From Silene noctiflora (taxonomy: Eukaryota; Streptophyta; Magnoliopsida; Caryophyllales; Caryophyllaceae), in assembly GCA_009801015.1 (NCBI GenBank), contig VHZZ01000183.1:35749-56007 (forward strand): DNA of 20,259 nt, given 5' to 3'. Below, in pieces: positions 1-9,338 of this stretch. Below the pieces are notes generated by a model. It ran no database searches. It worked only from the letters and a program-made list of their open reading frames with translations, and was not told where the DNA came from. The first letter of the stretch is position 1, and the number at the start of each line of letters is the position of its first letter. Position numbers and translations under genes: made by a program.

Positions 1-92
1 GTTATGTATCAATTTAAAATCTATAAATAATACATTATTATAAAGTAAATTATCTATATAGACCGTGCATACATGCACGGGATTCATACTAG
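1..92 (+). mobile_element. Helitron 3' terminus (element continues off the left edge)
   Basis: A perfect 8-bp stem (CCGTGCAT at 63-70, ATGCACGG at 73-80) is followed after 8 bases by CTAG at 89-92 and then T. Helitrons characteristically end in a short hairpin, a spacer of about ten bases and CTRR, and they insert between A and T. The stretch before it is AT-rich, as expected for a non-autonomous element body. The 5' TC end and any Rep/helicase gene would lie outside the window, so only the terminus is supported. Confidence 0.7.
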
Positions 93-717
93 TTTTTGAA
101 TTATACACACATTCACACACTTATTTGGTTCTCCTATTAAATATCATAACAAATTATTATATGAGCGATTTTGTTATTACTTACTTAATTTCATTTCAAC
201 TTGGCTCAATTTAGCATTTCAGTTCAGTTCCAATCAATTTAGTCTAATTTCGTTCAACTCATCTCTATCGAAAAAACGATGTCATACATAACTTAAGAAC
301 ATCTAGAAATCTAACTTTCCTTTGTTAGCAAACACTGTAACAGAAGCAAAGTGACACATAAACTCTCTTTCATTCAATTCCATACCCAATCTCCCGTTCG
401 TCCTTCGTTCCTGGAAAATCACAAATCAATCTATTAACCCCACATTATATTATTTTCGATTCCAATTCCAATTTCAATTCCAATTCCGTCACACCGCTGT
501 TTTTCTCCACATTTGTGACAATCCCCACATTATATTCTTCGTGTCACTTTGCATCATCCCCCACGTTTCCCATACTTTTCGTACAAAACCCATCTCCACA
601 GAAAAATACCCATCTCAAATTAATCCCATTTCACATTAAGTTTGAATAAATAAACTATATACTATACAATTTACTGTTACGAAGTTACAATTAATTGGGT
701 TTTATACTTTTATTATT
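93..717 (+). other. 5' flank of the C2/GRAM gene
   Basis: There is no coding potential. From about 340 to 620 the + strand is rich in C and T, as is common around plant transcription starts and leaders. The TATA-like run nearest the start codon (CTATATACTATA around 655) would leave a leader of only some 30 bases, so the true start is more likely further upstream in the pyrimidine-rich part. No promoter is called. Confidence 0.4.
438..536. repeat. 14-nt direct repeat and CAATTC-rich microrepeat in the upstream region
   Basis: CCCCACATTATATT occurs at 438-451 and again at 523-536, 85 bases apart. Between the copies lies a run of imperfect CCAATT units at about 459-488. The two copies could be a small duplication or paired regulatory sites; nothing further supports either reading. 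Confidence 0.5.
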
Positions 718-3700
718 ATGAGATTATATGTGTATGTTTTAGAAGCTAAAGAATTAGCTATAAAAAGTGGTAGTAGTAGTTATGTAAAGCTCCAAGTTGG
801 TAAATTTAAGTCGAAAACCCGGGTTGTGAAAAACGGGTCTGACCCGGTTTGGAATGAGGAGTTTGTGTTTCGGGTTCATGATATGGAGGATGAACTTCTT
901 GTGTCTATTTATCATCATGATGATGTTGATGTTGGCGATGATAGTACTAAAGGGAGTAATAGTGCTAGATTGTTTAATGTTTCCGGGTATTTGGTTGGTC
1001 GGGTTCGGGTTTCGGTTTGGACTGTTATGGGTGAGGAGAATCAGTGTTTGCCTCCTACTTGGTTTTCCCTTGAGAATTCTAAAGTTGGGAAACATACCAA
1101 AAGAAGTTGTGGTTTGTGTTCTTTTCCCCCTCATTTGATTGTGTTTTGTGTTGTTTATGTTTCGAGTACAGTTTACTGCTCCCTCCGCCCCAGTCATTTG
1201 TTTACGTTTGATTGAAATATCCCCCACAATGAATTAAAAAGGTAAGCAAATGGATGGGACGGAGGAAGTAATAATGCTTTGATTAGGATATAGTAATGTT
1301 GCTTACATTTGTTTAGGATGTTGATCTTAGCTGAATACCGGATTAGTGAGTTGTTGTTAGGTGTAATGTAGGTTTGTAGGAGGGAAAAACCTGTAGTAAT
1401 TTTAGGTTGGTAATCTTAGCTGAAAACCGGATTAGTTATTTGTTGTTAGGTGTAATGTAGGTTTGTAGGAGGGGAAAAATCTGTAGTATTGTCATGAATG
1501 ATGAATGGCAATGTGAGTTTCAAATATGAGATTTTGAGTTTTGTATTTGATGAGGGAGTTGGCTTTTGTTTGGATTGGGGGATTTCGAGGGAAGGTGAGA
1601 GTTAAGGACAGGAAGCGAGAGGATTGATGGGAAATGAAGCGGGAGGGATGTAGAGGTATCCATTAATACTAAAAAACTTAAAAAGGTCTTTGTAGAAAAA
1701 TGACATTAGCTTCATTCCCGTCCCTCCCCTCCATCCCCCTCTCCCCTCTTGCGCTCATTGTATCATAACTTATAACAGATGGTCTTGCCCTTCTGTGGGG
1801 AATACATTGTTGGGATTGCACCTTTGTTGGTTAAGCATTGTGTTATTCTGTTTGTAACATTGTTGGTTGAATGATTACTCTAATTTATTTATGGAAAATG
1901 TTCTCTATCTCTGCAAAATGTGTTGTGAAGTTTAAAATGCCTAGTGTTGTGAAGGCGAGGTTTGTATTTGGCCTGCTTGAGGCGATAAGATTTCGTGGCG
2001 AACAAATTTGTATTTTTAAATTAATATTTTTTGCAGTAATACCTTTTTGGTTTAATTAAGGGAAACATGTAAAGGGGTAAAGCTAGGGATAACGTGACAA
2101 GCTATAGAGCTTTAAGCGTCACTACTTTCCACAGTTTCCAGTTATCTGGCATCTGTATATATATGTGCATTGAGTGGTTAACCCTTGTGTGATTCCACAG
2201 ATCATCTGCGCGTTCTAATTTTCCAGCCCATGATCACTGCAGAGATCATGCACTTCCTGTTACATTGTTTTGCAATGTTTTGCAATATATGTATTGAACA
2301 TAATTTCGCCAAACAGCGACTAAAGAAGCTTATGCTATGGACCAAAGTTCAATTGACTTTCATTGGTGTTTAAAGTTGAGACATTTACTATATTACCTAA
2401 TATATTGAAGTATTTCAATCTCTCTTTTTTGCACAGGTGATTATATATAACCCTTGTGTAATGACTCTCATGAGAGGTTCATGTCTCTATTTTTTGTGCT
2501 CCAAAATGTGATGAACTTCAATACGGGGTACTTGATATGGTTGAATTAAAAATTTCTTGGGGTACAACGAGCTCTGTGTTTTAAGTTTTGGGGTTTAGTC
2601 AACCAAGTATGATAGACTGATTGATAGAGCACTAGAACCTTGTTTTCTTATCGCCTTTCACTAGGTTATTTTTTTTTTTTTTTTTGGTTCAAATGAGCGC
2701 ACTATGTCGCGGGTGAGAATCGAACCCCCAACTTCATAAGTTGGGTAAGAGAGCTCTTACCACTTGAGCTAGCTTACCACTTAACTTTTCACTAGGTTAT
2801 ATAGATGTACCTATCTGTTTTCTAATGGATATACTTCACATGTACAGGAAAAGTTCTTCTAACCCTTTCACTACATGGAAGAGGTGAGGATTCTACTACA
2901 GACCATCTACTATCAGAGCATAAAGATATTAGTACTATAGACGAGAAACAACATGAAAGCCAAGATAATACATCTGCTACTATTTCTTCTCCTGCTCCTT
3001 CCACAAAGGCCCCACAAGGGAAAAAATTGATGAAGGCAGTTGTTAAACGGTTGGAGAAGCTTTTACATAAGAATGGAGAATCCGTTAAAGGTGACGCATC
3101 TTCAGACTTGAGCTTTTCTCCTTCTGAATATGAAGATTGTATGCAGGAGGACTCATCTCCATCTTGTAGCTTCGAAGAAGCTATGGAGACGCTGCAATCT
3201 AGGGAAGAGGAGATAGAAATGCCTGATAATCTACAAGGGGGAGTTCTTGTTGACCAGACGTATGTGATTGCCTCAAAAGATCTAAATTCTTATATTTTTG
3301 CTCCAAATTCCCAATTCAGGAGAGAGCTTGCAGAGATGCAAGGAATAAATGACGTGGAAGAAAGTCCTTGGACTTGGAAATCCGGAAATTCATCATCTTT
3401 GGCACGGACCGTCACATATACAAAGCCTGCATCTAAGTTAGTTAAAGCTTGTAAAGCTACAGAGGAGCAGGTTTATGTTAAAGCTGATGGCATGGAGTTT
3501 GCTGTATTTGTCAGTGTGGCTACACCAGATGTGCCATTCGGAAATATGTTTAAAGTCGAGTTACTGTATAAGATATTGCCAGGGCCTGAATTGTCTTCAG
3601 GTGAAGAATCCTCTCGCCTTCTACTTTCTTGGGGTTTAAACTTTTCTCAGAATACCTTAATGAGAGGTATGATTGAAAGTGGAGCTCGACAAGGTCTGAC

Positions 3701-6700
3701 TGAGAGCTTTAACCAATTTAGTGATTTTTTGGCTCAGAAGCTTAAAGTTTTGGATAATTCAGAATCACTCGGAAAGGATCATATAGTAGCTGGGCTTCAA
3801 AGAGAACACCAGTCAGACTGGGAGTTGGCTGCTGAGTATTTTGGAAACCTCACTGTAGTTTCTGCCACCTTTCTTACAATTTATGTAGTAGTTCATATTC
3901 TACTTTGTGAGCCTCACAAGTCTCAGGGGTTAGAAATTATTGGTATTGATTTGCCGGACAGTTTTGGGCAGCTTATTACATGTGGGGTGTTTGTACTTCT
4001 GCTAGAGCGTGTTTATAAAATGGTTTCACTTTTTGTACAAGCGAGACTACACATGGGTAATCATCCAGTCCATACTGTTATTTACTTTGAGCGAGTCTTG
4101 TATGAGGCAGTCTCATGTGTGAGCCCAACCTAAATCCTTGAGTGCTCCTCGTTCAAATATATGGTTAATGGGGTTGGTCTCACATTTATGACCGTCTCAC
4201 ATAGTTTTTATGATTCGTGTTAACTGTTATTGGACGTTGATCTCCATTTTATATGCAGGAAGTGATCACGGGATTAAATCACAAGGTGATGGATGGGTAG
4301 TCACTGTCGCTTTGGTAGAAGCTGTCAACTTGCCATCTTCGGATTCGAAAAAGTTCTCTGATCCCTTTGTGGTCTTAACCTGCAATGGTAAAACAAGAAC
4401 TAGCTCAGTCCAGCTTCAAACACGTGACCCACAATGGAATGGTACCCTTCATTTATAAATCGAACTTGCTTCATGCTTTCTGGCTCTTCATCTCAGCTTT
4501 TTTAACTTGAATGAAAAATTGTGCAGAGGTACTTGAGTTTGACGCCTCTGACGAGTTACCTTCGGTCCTCGATGTAGAAGTTTTTGATTTCGATGGCCCA
4601 TTTGATCAGGCTCTATCACTTGGGCATGCAGAGGTTAATTTTGTAAAGCACACTGCTGCAGAGTTGGCTGACATGTGGATCCCTCTTCAAGGGAAACTGG
4701 CAGTTTCCTCTCAGTCGAAACTGCATGTAAGGATCTTTGTTGAAAACAAAAAGGGAGTAGAGGCAATCAAAGATTACCTCACAAAAATGGAAAAGGAAGT
4801 TGGCAAGAAGGTAAGATGACTTGACTCTATTGAAATGTTTAATTATCTATCAGCAAGTATTGTCAGTTACATCAGCTAGTACAAGTTCTGTACTGTAGCG
4901 CAGTCAATAATTGTCTGAACTGTTGGTTGATTGAATCTGTATTCTGTATATTTTTATGAAAGGTTTTGTGTAATTTTGGCAGTTGAATCTTCGGTCTCCC
5001 CAAAAGAACTCTGCCTTCCAGAAACTGTTTGCTTTACCGCCAGAAGAATTCCTGATCAAAGATTACTCGTGCTCTTTAAGAAGAAAGATGCATTTACAGG
5101 TACTTTTAAAGTTAGGTTTGTTTCACCATTGAATATGCAACGACCTCATTATGTGCATCTACTTGTTGCATAAGCTGATTTTAGAATCCTTCACTGCCAC
5201 TTAATTGGCATTTTAGCTTACCAGGCATTATCTATTCTGTTGTGGATATGCACTTCACTAGTGAGCTACATGCAACAACTAGAAATCGTGAATTCATGAG
5301 CTACATGCAACAACTCTAAAACAAATAAGTCAATAAGCTACATAAGTAAAAAATACAACTACATTAACCCAATGTTCTAATGACTCCCATGTGTGATGGG
5401 GGTACGTGGATCAGATGTATGTAGCGTTACCCCTTTGTTAAAATCGCAGAAGCTGCTCTCGATGATCTAGAATGAAAAATGTGCAGATACTTTACTTCAC
5501 AATACAAGTAAAGATTACAATTTAAAATCAAGAAATATGTCATTCTGTTTATTTGCTTCAAGTAGAGAGGACTGGCGAACATAGAAAACCTGTGTGTGTG
5601 TTGTAGCATTAAAAGATCTTCAAGAGAATGATGGAGAAATTATGTGCAAAAATAAACGTGTTGGCCTTTGCTGCTGCTTTACCTAAATCATTATTTTTTC
5701 ATCTTATTATTCTCATGCAGGGCCGTCTATTTTTATCAGCAAGAATAGTCGGATTCTATGCTAATTTATTCGGTCACAAAACCAAGTTTTACTTTTTGTG
5801 GGAAGATATTGATAATATTGAAGTCCAAGCACCATGTCTAGCTTCATTAGGTAGTCCTACTCTTGTCATAATATTAAAGAAAGGAAGAGGTCTTGATGCG
5901 AGTCATGGTGCCAAAAGTCAAGATGAAGAGGGAAGACTCAAGTTCTATTTTCAGTCGTTCATACCATTTGAGGTCGCTAGCAGGTAAAAGTGAAAACTCC
6001 TGTGGGTATCTGAAAGTTGGTTCAAAAGGAGTGTGTCCAATCAGTGTTTTGTTGGCGACAGGACTATTATTGCTTTATGGAGAGCAAGGACTATCAGCCC
6101 AGAGAAGAAGGCGCTGATAGCAGAAGAGCTGATGGATCAAGAAACTCCGTTAGTCCCGAATGATAGCAGCACTTCTCCTTTAAATGATGAAGATTCTAAT
6201 ATGTTAAAGATATACTCTGCTGGTCTTCCAGTTGATGTAAGTGGTCTACTTTACTTTCTCTATTTTATATGGCGTCTCTGTTAGTTACCCTTCACGAGAA
6301 TGCTGTCTTTTTCTGGAGCTACATATGCTGTTGCTTGAAGCTGTGATGGGTTTTCAATTTGTAAAATTGTTTGGGCTGTAAGCATGTAACTTCGACCAAT
6401 TAAAGACTAGGTTGGCACCCAATAGAAAACGGCTTGAGACCGCATAGTACTCGAGTGCCCTTCTTCCCAGACTCCTAAGCATTATTATCATCTAATCATC
6501 AACAACAATCTGTTACTTGGATATTCATTCAAAAGTTCATGTCTAGACCATGGCATTAAATCTGGGTTGTAACAATGATTAAGTCATTAAGGTTTTGAAG
6601 GTTATTGAGACCGTGTTTTAATGTGGAGTCGGTCGCATTTAGTGCACGACGACCAAATAGAGAAAGTCATGATGACCTATACAAAAACTTTTGTTTCAAA

Positions 6701-7979
6701 AAGCGTGCCGCGGGCGCAGTTAAGCCCAAGACTTAGTAAATAACTAGCCAAAGCACCACTATTTGTGAGAGCCCGTAAGGCTCTCGATCAATGTTGTTTA
6801 TTAAAGGCTCTTAGCTTGACTCAGATAATATTTATTTTTCTTGTAGTTTACAAGACTACAAGAGTACTTCTTTTACTGTGTTTTTTCTCTAATTTCCCCA
6901 CAGTATAATGACTACAAACTTTGTAGTATGCCCCGTCTTACCCTAGTGCAATATGGACATCTGTCTTACAATTTACGAATATAAATTGTATTGTAATTAT
7001 GTTAGGTTTTTGTTGGCAATGTAATTTTATACCAATCTGAAATGGGTCTCTGCTGAACAAACTGTCAGATCAAGTCAGTGATGAAAATGTTTGAAGGTGG
7101 AAACCTGGAGCGTAAAGTGATGGCAAAATGCGGCTGTCTTAATTATGTAACAACACAGTGGCAGGCAGTGAAGCCTGATATTTACGAGAGGCAGCTTTCG
7201 TACAAATATAATCACGCCGTGTCCTTTTTTGGAGGGGAAGTGCAGTGCACACAGAGAAAATGTGCTCTAGAAGATGGATGGATAGTCAACGAAGTCATGG
7301 CTCTTCATGATATTCCATTTGGTGACTACTTTCGGGTATGTCATGTCACACCTTTTATGTTGGCGCTACTAGCCATGTTTTTTTTTTCTTTTTTTGCTTT
7401 TTTTGCTCAGAAAGTTTAAAGGGTAGTATTGATGCTGACCGGGTTTAAAATCAGGCCATTAATACTACATGTGAGCAACTTTACCACCTAAGCTAGAAAC
7501 TAAAGCAACAAGCAAGATACAGGCTTAGTTAGATCCCCTTGTGGAGAACTCGAGTCAAGACGCACTGTTTTATTTATTGTAGTGTGAAGGATGAAGGTAA
7601 ATATTGATGCCTAGAAATTTCGGACTTGGGTCATGAGTAATGACTTTACAGACACGCAAGTTACATGGATAGTAGTTTTATGTTGACGAGCTTTAAGCTC
7701 CGGTCATGGGTAGCTAATTGATATATGCTCTTCCAGCCACGATTACATGTCCCATCTTTTATAACAATTGTATGTTGTATATGACAGGTACATTTGCGAT
7801 ACCATCTTCAAAGTGTGTCATCAATCGGTGATGCTTGTAAATGTGATGTTTACTTGGAGATTTTGTGGCTAAAAGAATGTAAATTTCAGCAAAGAATTGT
7901 TAGCAACATAAACCAGAAGTTTGCCTGTCGATTGAAGAACATGTTCGAACTTGTAAAGAAAGAAGTCTTATCGCAATAG
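718..7979 (+). CDS. C2 and GRAM domain-containing protein with two VASt domains (At5g50170-like)
   Basis: The coding exons are 718-1111, 2848-4056, 4259-4441, 4527-4810, 4983-5099, 5721-5983, 6062-6236, 7069-7335 and 7788-7979 (3084 nt, 1027 residues; remembered Arabidopsis relatives are about 1020-1030). Domains in order: a C2 domain (about 1-125); a VASt domain (about 262-434, starting GGVLVDQ); two hydrophobic, membrane-like segments (about 466-484 and 507-528); a second C2 (about 546-670); a GRAM domain (about 700-820, with QGRLFLSARIVGFYANLFG); and a second VASt domain (about 865-1020). GRAM and VASt domains are known from sterol- and lipid-binding proteins at membrane contact sites, so a membrane-tethered lipid-handling role is inferred. 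The first C2 lacks the usual loop-1 aspartates; the second keeps SDPF and DFDGPFD, so calcium binding is more likely there. Every junction is GT-AG, keeps phase and rebuilds continuous homology. No frameshift is seen. The exact cellular role of this family is not settled. Confidence 0.93.
1174..1270. mobile_element. Stowaway-like MITE, copy 1
   Basis: The left end, CTCCCTCCGCCCCAGTCATT at 1179, matches the reverse complement of the right end, AATGGATGGGACGGAGGAAG, which finishes before TA at 1269-1270. The inner parts TTTGTTTAC and GTAAGCAAA also pair. This is the terminal structure of Stowaway elements (Tc1/mariner superfamily, TA target). It lies about 60 bases inside intron 1 and encodes nothing. 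Confidence 0.8.
1324..1488. repeat. Two-copy tandem duplication in intron 1 (period about 89 bp)
   Basis: ATCTTAGCTGAA starts at 1324 and again at 1413. Both copies continue through TTGTTGTTAGGTGTAATGTA and end near CTGTAGTA (1391 and 1481). The copies differ at a few bases and by a one-base indel, so the duplication is fairly recent but not new. No function is apparent. Confidence 0.85.
2670..2786 (-). mobile_element. Complete tRNA-derived SINE in reverse orientation, with target duplication
   Basis: Read on the - strand, the element has an A-box-like TAGCTCAAGTGGTAAGAGC (2753-2771), a B box GGGTTCGATTC (2717-2727) and a tail of at least sixteen A (the T run at 2670-2685). It is bracketed by a perfect 14-bp duplication, TTTCACTAGGTTAT, at 2656-2669 and 2787-2800. 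Pol III boxes, an A tail and a long target duplication together are diagnostic of a SINE mobilised by LINE machinery. It sits just upstream of the intron 1 acceptor. Confidence 0.9.
4101..4204. mobile_element. MITE-like inverted-repeat element filling half of intron 2
   Basis: The left arm (4101-4130, TATGAGGCAGTCTCATGTGT, then GAGCCCAACC) imperfectly matches the reverse complement of the right arm (4172-4204, containing GGTTGGTCTCAC and ACCGTCTCACATA). The clearest pairing is GTGAGCCCAACC with GGTTGGTCTCAC. The element occupies about half of the 202-bp intron 2 (4057-4258). The family is not identified and no clean target duplication was found. Confidence 0.5.
5100..5720 (+). other. Intron 5 of the C2/GRAM gene (621 bp), with a 19-nt direct repeat
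   Basis: The donor is TTACAG|GTACTT and the acceptor CATGCAG|GGCCGT; both exons are in phase 0. TGAGCTACATGCAACAACT occurs twice, at 5262-5280 and 5297-5315, 35 bases apart. An Au-SINE-like segment lies at 5354-5460. The remainder is AT-rich and unremarkable. Confidence 0.85.
5354..5460 (-). mobile_element. Au-SINE-like fragment, reverse orientation
   Basis: The - strand reads GAGAGCAGCTTCTGCGATTT, then AACAAAGGGGTAACGCTACA, then TACATCTGATCCACGTACCC and CATGGGAGTCATTAGAACAT followed by TGGGTT. This follows, block by block, the 3' half of the Au SINE as I remember it (GGGAACAGCC, GGGTAAGGCTGCGTACAT, GACCC, GGGAGCC, GGGT). The 5' pol III half is degenerate or missing. Confidence 0.6.
6237..7068 (+). 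other. Intron 7 of the C2/GRAM gene (832 bp)
   Basis: The donor GAT|GTAAGT is an ideal plant 5' splice site; the acceptor is CTGTCAG|ATCAAG. No gene is visible. A perfect 7-bp hairpin (GAGAGCC, five-base loop, GGCTCTC) lies at 6767-6785. A segment around 6400-6720 is less AT-rich than its surroundings and may be old transposon sequence, but no family is recognisable. Confidence 0.8.
7378..7500 (-). mobile_element. Probable tRNA-derived SINE in intron 8, reverse orientation
   Basis: The - strand has an A-box-like TAGCTTAGGTGGTAAAG (7479-7495), a decayed B-box region ending TTTTAAACCCGGTC (about 7438-7451), and an interrupted A-rich tail corresponding to the T-rich run at 7378-7404. The layout matches the SINE of intron 1, but the sequence differs and no target duplication is evident. 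Intron 8 spans 7336-7787. Confidence 0.5.
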
Positions 7980-8510
7980 CATTCGATTTCTGAAGTGTCT
8001 TTTTTGGTGCACTTTGGGGTACATAACATGGAGTTATAGAGGGTTTTAGTTCAAGAGCTTCCAACAACCAGGCGAAGCTTATCAAAGTTACGGATAATTA
8101 GTTTTTTTTTTTTTCATGAAATAGACACTTAATTTTGCTTTCACCGATGTACATGATAGAGTAAGAATTACTGTAGATAAATGCGTAATTGTATGTTTTA
8201 TTAATTATCGTCTCAAACTGTGTTAGATGTTCTCTTGTTCTCTTGTTCTCGTCTTTGAAGTGGCTCATTACATAGGAAGCCTTCATGGCTTCATCCTTGT
8301 AAAATTTGGATGAACCGCAGAAAGGCCCGGTTTGCATGAAGACTATGCATTGTACCGTGAATCATGATTCATGGACAGCAATTTGACGGATGAATCGTCC
8401 AAAAACTGTATGTGCGTCCAACAAAATGAATCAATGTCATCGCCTTCCTGAAATTCTTCTCGGTCAGTAGCAGGTAGCCCCCAGCGTGATGCATCCCTGT
8501 ATCTTCTATG

Positions 8511-8549
8511 TTTTTTTTTTTTTTTTGGTGCTAAAGGAGGGAAGCCCCG
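8511..8549 (-). mobile_element. Severely 5'-truncated retroposon stub between target duplications
   Basis: CCTGTATCTTCTATG occurs at 8496-8510 and again at 8550-8564. Between the copies are sixteen T and GGTGCTAAAGGAGGGAAG followed by CCCCG. A poly(A)-tailed fragment (on the - strand) between long direct repeats is the signature of LINE-type target-primed insertion; only about 23 bases of body remain. It lies a little over 500 bases past the C2/GRAM stop codon. Confidence 0.8.
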
Positions 8550-8870
8550 CCTGTATCTTCTATGTATAAAGACTAAATACGTTGCGTATTTTATTTAGAA
8601 ATACATACAAGTACTGAGGTAATTCTTCCTCCATTGTAGACCATACATATTCATAATATCCAAAATATTTATGTACCTTGCATTTTCCGGGTATAAGTTA
8701 ATTCATTTTTTTTTACAGAAAAAAAGAAACATGGATCCGAAGCTTAAGCTGCTTAACCATGGTTATGTTTTTTTTTTTTTTTTTTTTTTTTGACAGCGGT
8801 AAAGAAAGGGTTTTTATACAGACGGCATATGAAGGTAGGAGAAATTTGGGTTTAATTAACTCAATAATTG

Positions 8871-9205
8871 ACGAAATAATGTAACGAAATACGATCATAA
8901 TTGGTTCTGATCAGGAGTATTCCCTATCGACAATCAGATTGATAACTAAAAAAGTCGATAACCTAGAAAATTCCTATAAATATTGTCCAAATAAATAAAT
9001 CAGTTCAACGAAATAATATTACAAAATACGATTAAAATTGGTGCTCACTAAGAGTATTCCCCACCGACACTCAATAATCACCCTCGGAATACCGAAAATA
9101 ATTTGGGTGGAGATTTAATGGATAAACTTCACCCAAATTTGATAATTGAAAAAGTCAGATAACCTTGAATTCCGTATAAATTTTCTCCAAAAAAATAAAT
9201 AAATA
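8871..9205. repeat. Diverged two-copy tandem repeat upstream of PIRL
   Basis: Copy 1 starts ACGAAATAAT at 8871 and copy 2 starts identically at 9008. Both continue with AAATACGAT, AATTGGT, GAGTATTCCC, CGACA, then AAAAAGTC, GATAACCT, ATTCC, TATAAAT and TCCAAA/TAAATAAAT. Copy 2 carries roughly 60 extra bases (about 9075-9140) that include an inverted repeat. Copy divergence is considerable, so the duplication is old. Confidence 0.75.
9100..9139. repeat. 10-bp inverted repeat in the PIRL upstream region
   Basis: AATTTGGGTG (9100-9109) pairs perfectly with CACCCAAATT (9130-9139) across a 20-base loop. It lies inside the extra segment of the second tandem-repeat copy, about 200 bases before the start codon. 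It may mark a small insertion. Confidence 0.7.
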
Positions 9206-9338
9206 AATGAGTGCATTAAAAAAAGCATAAATAATCTTAAGAGAAGGGCAGATGAAATCTGAATCATAATTATTCTCCACTCTCAAATTTGATCGTGCTA
9301 CCATACACTCTCTCCTACACTTTTCCCTCAACCCGAAA

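Larger units (their letters stand above)
1112..2847 (+). other. Intron 1 of the C2/GRAM gene (1736 bp)
   Basis: The donor is TTGTG|GTTTGT and the acceptor is TGTACAG|GAAAAG; the join makes codon 132 (Gly). The intron holds a Stowaway-like MITE, a tandem duplication and a complete SINE, each listed separately. Between about 1560 and 1750 a purine-rich stretch is followed by a pyrimidine-rich one, with a partial inverted match (GGGAAATGAAGC against GCTTCATTCCC), so the transcript could fold back. The rest, including short open frames near 1871 and 2185, looks like ordinary AT-rich intron. Confidence 0.85.
7980..9338. other. Spacer between the C2/GRAM and PIRL genes
   Basis: The first part is the 3' UTR and flank of gene 1; no convincing poly(A) signal could be chosen. 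It holds a tiny retroposon stub (8511-8549), a run of 24 T at 8768-8791, a diverged tandem repeat (8871-9205) and a small hairpin. The last 80 bases before the PIRL start codon are rich in C and T and resemble a leader; GCATAAATAATC at 9225-9236 is a possible TATA-type element. No extra gene is seen. Confidence 0.6.

Noticed and set aside
754..1227. 157-codon open frame on the - strand over exon 1 of the C2/GRAM gene
   Set aside because: It is the antisense shadow of a clear C2-encoding exon, and its translation is low-complexity with no recognisable domain.
2690..2786. tRNA gene on the - strand
   Set aside because: Pol III boxes are present, but the poly(A) tail and 14-bp target duplication show a SINE, and no full cloverleaf can be drawn.
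8730..8765. Cluster of BamHI, HindIII and NcoI sites suggesting a cloning polylinker
   Set aside because: The sites are spread over some 30 bases in ordinary AT-rich plant sequence with no vector sequence around them; chance palindromes suffice.
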